Shown: positions 7,889 to 16,083 of the stretch, in pieces
How the letters are laid out: each line of letters opens with the position of its first letter
Position numbering within the stretch: the stretch's first letter is position 1
Assembly: GCA_030428885.1 (NCBI GenBank)
Contig: JAUIEJ010000002.1
Location: 552,024-616,023 of the forward strand
DNA length: 64,000 nucleotides
Direction: 5' to 3'
From: Gemmatimonadota bacterium
Lineage (GTDB): Bacteria > Gemmatimonadota > Gemmatimonadetes > Longimicrobiales > Gaopeijiaceae
Made by a program: the position numbers and the translations under genes
Notes under the pieces: generated by a model
Database searches by the model: none
What the model was told of the DNA's origin: nothing
What the model saw: the letters and a program-made list of their open reading frames with translations, nothing else

Positions 7889-9570
7889 GCCGAGGCCGTG
7901 TCGCCGAGGGACGCGGGACGATCGTCGGGGTCCGGGGCCGCCGGCCACAGCAGCTCCACCGTGGTGCCCGATCCCGGCGACGACTTCACGTCGATGGTGC
8001 CCCCCGCCTGCTCCACGATGCCGTGGACCATGGCCAGACCCAGTCCCGACCCCTCGCCGTAGGGCCGGGTGGTGAAGAAGGGGTCGAACATGCGGTCGGC
8101 CACGTCGGGGGCCATGCCCACGCCGTCGTCGGTCACCGTGATCCGCACCCAGCGGGAATCGGAGACGTCGTCGGGCCCGGCCACGTCGTCGGTGCGGACG
8201 GCGATGCGCCCTCCCCGGGGAAGCGCCTTGGCTGCATTGCCCACGAGTTCCCGCACCACCTGCAGGAGTTGTCGGGCGTCGGCCAGGATCCACCGCTCCG
8301 CCCGAAGATCGAGCTCCAGGGTGTGACTGTCGTCCAGGAGTCCCTCCAGCTCCGGCCGCCCCCGATCCAGATCGTCCGAGACCCGACGGGGCTCGGGCAC
8401 CGCCACGTCCTTCCGGGCGAAGGCCAGGAGTTGGCCGATGAGGGTGGCGCCCCGGGTCTGGGCCAGGAGGATCTCGTCCAGCAGTTCCTCCCGATCGTCT
8501 CCCGGCCCGAGCTTGAGAAGTTCGGCCGATCCGCGGATCACGGTGAGGAGGTTGTTGAAGTCGTGGGCCATGCCCCCGGCCATGACCCCCAGGGCCTCGA
8601 GGCGCTGAGTGGTGCGGCGTTCCTCGGCAAGTTCCCGCTCCCGGGCATCGGCCCTGACCCGTTCGGTGACGTCGCGGAGCATCACCTGGGTGCGGACCTC
8701 GCCGAGGTCGTCGGGAAGCCGACGGGAGGTGGCCTCGAGCAGCCGCAGGCGCCCCTCGGCGTCCACGGCACGGACCAGGACGGGCACGGTGGTGCCCCGA
8801 CCCCAGTCCACCGGCGCCCCGCCGTCGTCGGAGGCGTGGCGCAGTCGGTCGAACTCCTCTCCCCGGAGGTCGTGGAGGGCGCGGCGGAAGTACCGCTCCG
8901 CCGTGGGGTTGGCCTGGAGGATCCGATTCCCGCCGTCCAGGACCAGGATCCCGTCGGGGGCGTGAAGCACCAGATCTTCGGCCCTGCTGCGCGCCTGATC
9001 GGCCCGGCCCATGCTCGCCACCAGCGCCCGGACGCCGTTGAGGGTGAGGAGCGCCACGCCGAGTTCCGAAACGAACAGGTAGATCACCCGCTCGATCTCC
9101 CGGGGGGTGAACCCCGCAGGCCCCGCCGAGATGCCGGCCGCCACCGTGATTCCCACCGAAAGGATCAGGGTGATCCCCAGAGCCCGCTCTCCGAAGAGGA
9201 AGCCTGCCCCCAGGACGAAGGCCGGCCCCAGCAGGAGCGTGGGGCCTTCGATACCGTAGCCGAAGAAGAAGAGGTGGGTTTCCAGGAACGCCCCGGCCAC
9301 GAACACCAGGGCCCATCCCCGGGTGGCCGCCCTACGCCCCAGCATCAACCCCGTGACACTCAGCGCCAGGAGCGGGACCTCGGGGATCCGGTACCGCCAG
9401 AGCTCCGGCTCCACGAGCCACCCCACGATGATCCCCGTGAGGTAGCCGATCACCCCGATGCCGAAGGTGATGCGCACCCACCGGCCGTAAACCTCGGGAT
9501 CGAGAGACGACAGCCCCTCGAAGCTCCCCTCCCGGAGCCCGGCTGGCCTCACCGGCGGGTCGACGGTCAT
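7885..9570 (-). CDS. Membrane sensor histidine kinase with PAS domain (orphan)
   Basis: A 561-residue protein. About six hydrophobic segments lie in residues 32-180, a PAS-like sensor (LHAPDGILVLDGGNRILQANPTA) at about 195-305, a HisKA-type box with His336 (GGMAHDFNNLLT), and a HATPase domain with N box (ELVGNAAKAL), G1 (DDGVGMA), F (FFTT) and G2 (GSGLGLA) motifs. No response regulator or receiver domain is encoded beside it. It lies 19 nt after the mutase large-subunit stop and is coupled to the HAD gene, so it is probably co-transcribed with the mutase block. The signal could be a membrane-partitioning ligand; this is speculation. Confidence 0.9.
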   Translation of the reverse strand: MTVDPPVRPAGLREGSFEGLSSLDPEVYGRWVRITFGIGVIGYLTGIIVGWLVEPELWRYRIPEVPLLALSVTGLMLGRRAATRGWALVFVAGAFLETHLFFFGYGIEGPTLLLGPAFVLGAGFLFGERALGITLILSVGITVAAGISAGPAGFTPREIERVIYLFVSELGVALLTLNGVRALVASMGRADQARSRAEDLVLHAPDGILVLDGGNRILQANPTAERYFRRALHDLRGEEFDRLRHASDDGGAPVDWGRGTTVPVLVRAVDAEGRLRLLEATSRRLPDDLGEVRTQVMLRDVTERVRADARERELAEERRTTQRLEALGVMAGGMAHDFNNLLTVIRGSAELLKLGPGDDREELLDEILLAQTRGATLIGQLLAFARKDVAVPEPRRVSDDLDRGRPELEGLLDDSHTLELDLRAERWILADARQLLQVVRELVGNAAKALPRGGRIAVRTDDVAGPDDVSDSRWVRITVTDDGVGMAPDVADRMFDPFFTTRPYGEGSGLGLAMVHGIVEQAGGTIDVKSSPGSGTTVELLWPAAPDPDDRPASLGDTASA

Positions 9571-9589
9571 GGGCGCGGCCCCCCGAACC

Positions 9590-11311
9590 TCAGAAGAAGA
9601 CGGGCTCGCGGTAGGCCCCGAAGACCTCCTCCATGGCGTGGCGGATCTCGTAGAGGGTGCAGTAGGCCCGGGCGCAGTCCAGGATCCGGGGCACCAGGTT
9701 GTCCCCGTCCCGGCAGGCCGCGGTGAGGGCCGCCAGGGTCCGCTCCACGGCCTCGGCGTCCCGGGAACTGCGGAGTTCGGCCATGCGGGCCCGCTGCCGC
9801 TCCTCCACCTCGGGACCGATGCGCAGCACGTCGATCTCCACCTGCTCCGAGCCGTCGGTGAAGTCGTTGACCCCGACGATGGTACGGTCCCCGTTCTCCA
9901 CCTCGATCTGCTGGCGCATGGCCGAGTGGGCGATCTGCTGCTGGAACCACCCGGCCTCGATCCCCGGCACCACCCCGCCCTGCTCCTCGATCTCGGCGAA
10001 GAGGGCCTCGGCCTCGGCTTCGAGTTCGTCGGTGAGGGTCTCCACGTAGTACGATCCCGCCAGGGGATCGATGGTGTGGGGGACTCCGGTCTCGTGCGCC
10101 AGGACCTGCTGGGTGCGCAGGGCGATGCGGACGGCCTTCTCCGTGGGGAGGGCCAGGGTCTCGTCCATGCTGTTGGTGTGGAGGGACTGGGTCCCGCCGA
10201 GGACCGCCGCCATGGCCTGGTAGGCCACCCGGACGATGTTGTTCTCCGGCTGCTGGGCGGTGAGGGTCACCCCCGCCGTCTGGCAGTGGGTCCGGAGCCG
10301 CCACGATTCCGGGTTCTTCGCGCCGTAGACGTCCCGGAGGCGCTTCGCCCAGATGCGCCGGGCGGCCCGGAGCTTGGCGATCTCCTCGAAGAAGTCGTTG
10401 TGGACGTCGAAGAAGAAGCTCAGGCGGGGCGCGAAGGCGTCCACGTCCAGCCCCCGGGCCATGCCCCGCTCCACGTACTCGAAGCCGTTGCCGAGGGTGA
10501 AGGCGAGTTCCTGCCCCGCCGTGGCTCCCGCCTCCCGGATGTGGTAGCCCGAGATGGAGATGGGGTTGTAGCGGGGCGCGTGTTCGCTGCACCACTCGAA
10601 CATGTCGACGATGCAGCGCAGCGCCGGCTCGGGCGGGAACAGCCAGGCGTGCTGGGCCTGGTACTCCTTGAGGATGTCGTTCTGGACCGTCCCCCGGAGC
10701 TTCGAGGCGTCGACCCCCTGCTTCTCGGCGGCCGCCACGTAGAAGCAGAAGAGGATGATGGCCGGCCCGTTGATGGTCATGGACACGGACACCTGATCGA
10801 GGGGGATCCCGTCGAAGAGGGTCTCCATGTCGGCCAGCGAGGAGATGGCCACACCGCACACGCCCACCTCCCCGAGGGACCGGGGGTGGTCGCCGTCGTA
10901 GCCCATGAGGGTGGGAAAGTCGAACGCGACGCTGAGTCCGGTCTGGCCGTTCTTCAGCAGGTAGTGGTACCGCTCGTTGGTCTCCTCGGCGGTGGCGAAG
11001 CCGGCGAACTGCCGCATGGTCCACAGCCGGGTCCGGTACATGGTGGCGTACGGACCCCGCGTGAAGGGGAACTCCCCGGGCAGCCCCAGGCGCTCCCCGT
11101 ACCCGTCCGGACCCAGATCCAGGGGCGAATAGAGGGGCGCGATCTCCCGACCCGAGACGCTCGTGAAGTCGGTCTCCCGGACCGGCGTGCCGGCCACGGA
11201 CTCCTGCCACTGGGCGAGCCGGCCCCGAAGCGCCCTCAACTCCGCCTCCTTCCGGGCGACGGCGGCCTTCAGCTCGGCTCCGTCGACGATCTCCTGCTCC
11301 AGCGTAGACAT
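9590..11311 (-). CDS. icmA: Adenosylcobalamin-dependent acyl-CoA mutase, catalytic subunit (isobutyryl-CoA mutase-type pocket)
   Basis: A 573-residue TIM-barrel catalytic subunit lacking its own B12 domain, starting MSTLEQEIVDGAEL. Conserved segments include TRGPYATMYRTRLWTMRQFAGF, GLSVAFDFPTLMGYD, GTVQNDILKE, SISGYHIREAG, AHCQT-like THCQTAG and GGTQSLHTNS. The methylmalonyl-CoA mutase Tyr (RQY, P. shermanii Tyr89) is Phe102, and the carboxylate-binding Arg (Arg207) is Gln220 (EYQAQHAWLFPPEP). Phe/Gln is the isobutyryl-CoA mutase pair, whereas hydroxyisobutyryl-CoA mutase has Ile at the first position. The catalytic Tyr-His (SGYH) is intact. It works with the small subunit at 6644-7060 and MeaB at 13309-14394. 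Automatic pipelines would probably call it methylmalonyl-CoA mutase, so the gene symbol is an inference. Confidence 0.85.
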   Translation of the reverse strand: MSTLEQEIVDGAELKAAVARKEAELRALRGRLAQWQESVAGTPVRETDFTSVSGREIAPLYSPLDLGPDGYGERLGLPGEFPFTRGPYATMYRTRLWTMRQFAGFATAEETNERYHYLLKNGQTGLSVAFDFPTLMGYDGDHPRSLGEVGVCGVAISSLADMETLFDGIPLDQVSVSMTINGPAIILFCFYVAAAEKQGVDASKLRGTVQNDILKEYQAQHAWLFPPEPALRCIVDMFEWCSEHAPRYNPISISGYHIREAGATAGQELAFTLGNGFEYVERGMARGLDVDAFAPRLSFFFDVHNDFFEEIAKLRAARRIWAKRLRDVYGAKNPESWRLRTHCQTAGVTLTAQQPENNIVRVAYQAMAAVLGGTQSLHTNSMDETLALPTEKAVRIALRTQQVLAHETGVPHTIDPLAGSYYVETLTDELEAEAEALFAEIEEQGGVVPGIEAGWFQQQIAHSAMRQQIEVENGDRTIVGVNDFTDGSEQVEIDVLRIGPEVEERQRARMAELRSSRDAEAVERTLAALTAACRDGDNLVPRILDCARAYCTLYEIRHAMEEVFGAYREPVFF

Positions 11312-11346
11312 GGCGCGGCTCTTCCGTGGGGAGGGACAAGACGTTC

Positions 11347-11374
11347 GGGGTACAGCACATGCAAGATGGGCTCG
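11347..11374 (-). promoter_or_regulatory. Promoter/operator-like 28-bp element upstream of the mutase large subunit
   Basis: On the minus strand it reads CGAGCC, CATCTT (a -10-like hexamer), then GCTGTAC. Upstream is TTGCCG, 17 nt before CATCTT, which would make a plausible -35. It is 22/28 identical to the element at 7125-7152. It lies in the 138-nt gap between the TonB receptor stop and the mutase start. The same gap has a GGGGTG-GGAG-CACCCC hairpin near 11405-11420 with no following T-run. Confidence 0.5.
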
Positions 11375-11449
11375 GGCGCCGGTCTCGGCAACGCGAGCGG
11401 GGGGGTGGGAGCACCCCTCCCGGAGCCGGTCCGTCGCTCCGACCTGGCG

Positions 11450-13312
11450 CTAACCCCCGAAGTCCACCGAGATCCCCGTCCGGACGGCCCGCCCGGGCGC
11501 GGGGAGGCCGCTCACGTCGAGCCAGGAGGCGTCGCCCAGGTTGGTGACGTCGGTCCAGAGACGGGTCGACCCGAAGCGGACGTCGAGCCGCAGAGCCACC
11601 GTGGTGCGGTCGACTTCTCCTTCGCGCTGACGATTGGCCACCCGGAGTCCCAGCGTCGCACCCTCGTCGAAGGGGATCCGGGCGCCCACCTGGACCGTAC
11701 GGGTGAGGGGCCGCAAGGCGTACTTCGAGACGAAGGCGCCCGTCTCGTCGGACGCGACGTCCAGGAGTTCCAGCGCCCCATCCAGGGCCACGGGCCCCAC
11801 GGCCACGCCGTGGACGTCGAGTTCCACGCCCCGGAAGGTGGCCGACTCCACGTTGCGGGTCTGCCAGACCGCGTCGTCGGGACCGTCGGCGGGGCGGGCG
11901 TAGTCGATGAGGTCCCGGGCCTCCCGCACGAAAGTCGTGAGCCCGACCCGGGCGGGTCCCGGGGGACTCCAGTCCACCCCCGCCTCTCCGCTCCACGCCG
12001 TCTCCACGGCCAGGTTCGGGTCGCCCCGGTTGGCCGGGTCCTCGTAGTACCGGTCCGTCCAGGTCGGGGCCCGGAACGACCGGGCCACGGCGGCCCGGAA
12101 GCGCACCGTGGACGAGGGGGACCACGCGCCGGAGAGGGACGGGGCCCAGGCCGGAGCGAAGTCCTCCCGGGCGTCGAGGCGGAGTCCCGCCCGCACACCC
12201 GCCACGGCTCCGGCCCATCCCACTTCGGCGAAGGCCGCGCCCCGATCGGCGGAGCGATCGCCCAGGTTCGTGCTCTCCAGGTCGTCCCGGCCTCCCGTGG
12301 CCCCCACCGACCAGGCCCACGGCCCGGGCGAGCCGCTCCGGAGCGTCACGTCGACCCCGGTCTGGCGGGAGGTGTGGACGTTCCGGTAGAACGCAGGATC
12401 GCCCCGGCGCAGCACGAAGTCGTCGTCGTGCTCCCGGCCGTGGACGGTGACGTCGACCACGGCCCCCCCCACGCTGCGGCGCCACGCCGCCGACAGGGTC
12501 CGGGTGCGGGTCTCCTCGTACGACGGAAAGGGCGCGTAGAACCCGGCGGCCCCGAAGTCCCGGGCGGCCACCCCCAGGCGAACCGTGGCCCGCCCGCCCC
12601 CCACCGGTCCGCCCGCGCCCAGGTGCAGCCAGCGCTGGTCGTGGTCGGTGCCGCTGCGATGGCCGTCGGAGCGATCCAGGCGCAGGGCGGCCGAGGCCGT
12701 CCAGTCGCCCACGCCCCCCTCCCCCGACACCGCCGCGGCGGAGCGGGCGAAGGTGCCGCCCTCCAGGCTGACCCGCCCCCGGGGCGCGGACCCGGGCCGA
12801 CGGGTCACCACCCGGATCACGCCGCCCACGGCGTCGGCCCCGTACACCGCCGAGGCGGCTCCCCGCAGCACCTCGATGCGCTCCACCGACTCCAGGGGCA
12901 CGGCCAGGTCGAGGTCGAAGTGCCCGGTCTGGGCGTCGCTCATGGGCACCCCGTCCACCAGCACCAGCACCTGTTCGGTGGTGCCGCCTCGCACGGCCAC
13001 GTCGGCCTGGGCGGCCGAGCGGGGCTGGAGGTCGACCCCGGTGGCCCACGTCAGGGCCTCGGTCACGGTGGTGGCCGGCAAGGCGTCGAGGGCCCCCCGG
13101 TCCAGCACGGTCACCGCCCGGGTGGCGGCGGCCCCGGCCAGCCGCGACTCCACCGAGACGGCCAGTCCCTCGATCTCCATCACCGAGTCGGGGAGCGCGC
13201 CCTCACCGGGGGTCGGAACCCCGCCGGCGGGCGGCGCCTGTGCCGCCGCCCCATCCACCCCGCCGCCGAGACCCGTCGCCAGCACCGCCACGGCCCACCA
13301 TCCACCCCTCAC
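11450..13312 (-). CDS. BtuB-like TonB-dependent outer-membrane receptor (probable cobalamin uptake)
   Basis: A 620-residue receptor starting at GTG (13310-13312), in GTGA overlap with meaB. A signal peptide ends near residue 25 (ATGLGGGVDGAAAQA). The plug domain contains the segments VAVRGGTTEQVLVLVDGVPMSD, VERIEVLRGAASAVYGADAVGGVIRVVTRR, as in BtuB. A beta-barrel follows, ending in an aromatic-poor ISVDFGG strand. Placement between the MeaB chaperone and the B12-dependent mutase strongly suggests that the ligand is a corrinoid. At 620 residues it is close to BtuB size and smaller than most siderophore receptors. No cobalamin riboswitch is visible, since the gene directly overlaps meaB. Confidence 0.85.
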   Translation of the reverse strand: MRGGWWAVAVLATGLGGGVDGAAAQAPPAGGVPTPGEGALPDSVMEIEGLAVSVESRLAGAAATRAVTVLDRGALDALPATTVTEALTWATGVDLQPRSAAQADVAVRGGTTEQVLVLVDGVPMSDAQTGHFDLDLAVPLESVERIEVLRGAASAVYGADAVGGVIRVVTRRPGSAPRGRVSLEGGTFARSAAAVSGEGGVGDWTASAALRLDRSDGHRSGTDHDQRWLHLGAGGPVGGGRATVRLGVAARDFGAAGFYAPFPSYEETRTRTLSAAWRRSVGGAVVDVTVHGREHDDDFVLRRGDPAFYRNVHTSRQTGVDVTLRSGSPGPWAWSVGATGGRDDLESTNLGDRSADRGAAFAEVGWAGAVAGVRAGLRLDAREDFAPAWAPSLSGAWSPSSTVRFRAAVARSFRAPTWTDRYYEDPANRGDPNLAVETAWSGEAGVDWSPPGPARVGLTTFVREARDLIDYARPADGPDDAVWQTRNVESATFRGVELDVHGVAVGPVALDGALELLDVASDETGAFVSKYALRPLTRTVQVGARIPFDEGATLGLRVANRQREGEVDRTTVALRLDVRFGSTRLWTDVTNLGDASWLDVSGLPAPGRAVRTGISVDFGG

Positions 13313-14394
13313 GCACCCTCCCCGGTGGCCGCCCCCAGGAGCCCGTCCACGATCTCGCCCGCCACCGAATAGGGGGTGTCCCGGCCGTCCAGCACCCTCC
13401 CCGGGCCCGCGTCCAGCGTCGCCCGCGCCTGGGGATCGGCCCAGGCGCGCCGGCGGAGTTCCCGCTCCACCACGTCCCGGATCCGGACCTCGGTGCGGGC
13501 CCGCCGCCGCGCCTCCAGTTCCCCGCTCTCCACCAGGTGGGTGCGGTGGGCGGCCAGGGCGTCCCGGAGTTCATCGAGCCCCTCACCGGCGTGGGCCACC
13601 GTCTTGAGCACGGGAATCTGCCACCCCTCGGGGGGCTCCCAGCGCCGGGGTTCCTTTCCGGGCCCGTCCTTCGCCGCCACCGACGACAGATCGACCCCGT
13701 GGTGCCCCGCGTCGCTCGGTAGGCCGCCGCCGCCGCGGCCCCTCAGGTGGATGGCCGCCCGCACCTCCTTCAGGAGCCGGTCGGCCCCGGGGCGATCGGC
13801 CTTGTTGATGACGAAGATGTCGGCGATCTCCATCAGCCCCGCCTTCATGGCCTGGATGCCGTCCCCCGACTCGGGCACCAGCACCACCACCACCGTGTCG
13901 GCCGCCCCGGTGATCTCGAGCTCGGTCTGGCCCACCCCCACCGTCTCCACCAGCAGCCGGGGGAATCCGAAGCCGTCCATGAGGTCCAGGACCTCCCGGG
14001 TGGTGGCCGCCAGCCCACCCAGGGATCCCCGGGTCGCCATGCTGCGGATGAACATGCCCGGGTCGGTGGCCAGATCGTTCATGCGGATCCGGTCGCCCAG
14101 GAGCGCCCCGCCGCTGAAGGGCGAGGTGGGGTCCACGGCCACCACCCCCACCTCGTCGCCCCGGGCCCGCCATCCCGCCGACAGCGCCGCCACCAGCGAC
14201 GACTTCCCCGCCCCGGGCGGGCCCGTGAGGCCCACTCGCTCGGCCCGGAGTCCCTGGACGAGGACGTGATGGAGGAACGCCTGGAACCCGGGACGTTCGT
14301 TTTCCACCAGGCTGATGGCCCGGGCCAGGGCGACGCGCTGCCCGGTGCGGAAACGGTCCAGGAGATCCTGGAGGGAGGGGGTGAGATCGTGCAT
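13309..14394 (-). CDS. meaB: MeaB/ArgK-family G-protein chaperone of B12-dependent acyl-CoA mutase
   Basis: A 361-residue GTPase. The start ATG at 14392-14394 (MHDLTPSLQDLLDRF) is preferred over an upstream in-frame ATG inside ubiB. Motifs: Walker A GPPGAGKS (residues 58-65), VAVDPTSPFSGGALLGDRIRM, ETVGVGQTE and FVINKADRPGAD (base recognition). MeaB-family proteins gate cofactor loading of the mutase and protect it from inactivation. Its adjacency to the mutase subunits and the cobalamin-type receptor supports that role here. It lies 14 nt after ubiB and overlaps the receptor gene by 4 nt. Confidence 0.93.
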   Translation of the reverse strand: MHDLTPSLQDLLDRFRTGQRVALARAISLVENERPGFQAFLHHVLVQGLRAERVGLTGPPGAGKSSLVAALSAGWRARGDEVGVVAVDPTSPFSGGALLGDRIRMNDLATDPGMFIRSMATRGSLGGLAATTREVLDLMDGFGFPRLLVETVGVGQTELEITGAADTVVVVLVPESGDGIQAMKAGLMEIADIFVINKADRPGADRLLKEVRAAIHLRGRGGGGLPSDAGHHGVDLSSVAAKDGPGKEPRRWEPPEGWQIPVLKTVAHAGEGLDELRDALAAHRTHLVESGELEARRRARTEVRIRDVVERELRRRAWADPQARATLDAGPGRVLDGRDTPYSVAGEIVDGLLGAATGEGA

Positions 14395-14408
14395 GGGGGG
14401 ACGCAGAC

Positions 14409-16070
14409 CTATCGATGACGCTCCCCGGGCCGGAGGCTCCGCGCGTGGCGCAGGGGGTTTTCCAGCAGGTGGGTGGGGAGGAAGAACACGAGGACGAAGA
14501 GGAACAACGAAGCCAGGAGTCCCCCGGCCAGCAGCCACCAGCTCCGGATGGAGATGAAGAGGATCGAGGTGATGACCGCGGTGGCGGTGGCGAAGATCGA
14601 CAGGAGGATGCGCCGGGCCTGGAGGTGGAGGAACCGCTCCTGCTGCTGGATGTCCCGGGGATGGACCCGCACCCGCAGTTCCTCCCGCTCGGCCCGCCCC
14701 ACCAGATCCCGGAGGGACCGGAGGGTGGTCTGGGCCTCGTCCAGGACGTTCTTGGCCAACGCCGTGGGTTCGCGGCCCGTGGTGCGGAGGATCTCCGAGC
14801 GGAAGTCCCCCACGACCCCACGAATGAAGTGGAGCCCGTTGAAGTTGGGGTCGTAGCGAAAGCCGATGCCCTCCAGGAGCACGGCGGCGCGGAAGAAGTA
14901 GACCAGCTCCTGGGGAAGGATCAGGGGCCAGGTGTAGAACGTGTCGAAGAGCTCCTGGACGAGTTCCTGGACCCGCTCCCGACCCGTGCCCTGGGCCCGG
15001 TCCACGATGCGCATGATCTCGATGGCGGCTTCCCGGATCTCGCCCCGGGAGACCTCGGGCGAGATCATGCCCAGTTGGTACATGCCGTTGATGATGCCGT
15101 CCAGGTCTTCCCGCCCCACGGCCAGGGCCACGTTGAGGATCGTCTCCCGGGTCCAGCGGGGCACCTCCACCACCATGCCCCAGTCCAGGAGGATCACGGT
15201 GCCGTCGTTCTCCACCAGGATGTTGCCCGGGTGGGGATCGGCGTGGAGGAACCCGTCGACCATCATCATGCGCAGGTACACGCCGGTGACGGTTTCCATG
15301 GTGTCGCGGAACGACAGGCGGCCCGACTCGAAGAGCTCGTGGAGCCGGTCGATCTTGGTGCCGCGGCAGTACTCCATGACCAACACGCGGCGTCGGGTGA
15401 GTTCGTCGTGCACCCGGGGTGTGCGGATCTTCCGGAGGGACTTGTACGTGTCCTGCACGTGATGGATGTGGTCGGCCTCCTGCCGGAAATCCATCTCCTG
15501 GCGGACCTTGTGGCTGAACTCCCGCACCACCCCGGTGAGGGCCCGGACGTGGTGGTTCGGGAACATGAGGTTCAGCCAGAAGAGGATCCGGAACGAGATG
15601 TCCAGATCCAGCGCCACCGTCTCCTCCACGCCGGGGCGTAGCACCTTCACCACCACGTCGGAGCCCCGGAAGCGGGCCCGGTGCACCTGACCCAGGGAGG
15701 CGGCGGCCAGGGGTTCGCGCTGGAAGTCCTGGAACACCTCCTCCGCGGGGCGACCCAGCTCCGATTCCACCACGCGCAGGATCTCGTCGGCGCCGTGGGG
15801 CGGGACCTGGTCCTGGAGGGTGCCGATCTCGGTGAGGTAGGGCTCGGGAAAGATGTCGGCCCGGGACGAGAAGATCTGGGCCAACTTGATGAACGTCGGA
15901 CCCAGTCCTGCGATGCGCTTCGTGAGGCGCTCGGCGCGACGCTGGTGATGCTCCGGCGTACGCCGCACCCCCCGCCCCAGGAGGATGAAGCGACGCCGAT
16001 CCCGGAGGAACGCCACCACGAAGGGGGTGAGGGCCCAGAAGACCCGGAACGTCCGGCTCAGGCGGCGCAT
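14409..16070 (-). CDS. ubiB: ABC1/UbiB (AarF)-family atypical kinase
   Basis: A 553-residue protein with the UbiB kinase-like domain, including LAAASLGQVHRARF (A-rich loop), VVVKVLRPGVE (Lys), DFRQEADH, MEYCRGTKI, HADPHPGNILV and LLDWGMV. Two C-terminal membrane helices follow (LLSIFATATAVITSILFI and WWLLAGGLLASLFLFVLVFFL), as is typical. The KxGQ motif reads KLAQ (PTFIKLAQIFSSRADIFPE), with Gly replaced by Ala. The family supports ubiquinone or isoprenoid-lipid metabolism as an ATPase. It is 13 nt downstream of mgtE and may head the mutase operon or simply share its transcript. Confidence 0.88.
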   Translation of the reverse strand: MRRLSRTFRVFWALTPFVVAFLRDRRRFILLGRGVRRTPEHHQRRAERLTKRIAGLGPTFIKLAQIFSSRADIFPEPYLTEIGTLQDQVPPHGADEILRVVESELGRPAEEVFQDFQREPLAAASLGQVHRARFRGSDVVVKVLRPGVEETVALDLDISFRILFWLNLMFPNHHVRALTGVVREFSHKVRQEMDFRQEADHIHHVQDTYKSLRKIRTPRVHDELTRRRVLVMEYCRGTKIDRLHELFESGRLSFRDTMETVTGVYLRMMMVDGFLHADPHPGNILVENDGTVILLDWGMVVEVPRWTRETILNVALAVGREDLDGIINGMYQLGMISPEVSRGEIREAAIEIMRIVDRAQGTGRERVQELVQELFDTFYTWPLILPQELVYFFRAAVLLEGIGFRYDPNFNGLHFIRGVVGDFRSEILRTTGREPTALAKNVLDEAQTTLRSLRDLVGRAEREELRVRVHPRDIQQQERFLHLQARRILLSIFATATAVITSILFISIRSWWLLAGGLLASLFLFVLVFFLPTHLLENPLRHARSLRPGERHR

Positions 16071-16083
16071 CTCGCCTCCCGAC

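Noticed and set aside
11311..11450. A cobalamin riboswitch for the mutase or the BtuB-like receptor
   Set aside because: The receptor start overlaps meaB, leaving no leader, and the 138-nt mutase leader lacks a recognisable B12-box or the length of the full aptamer.
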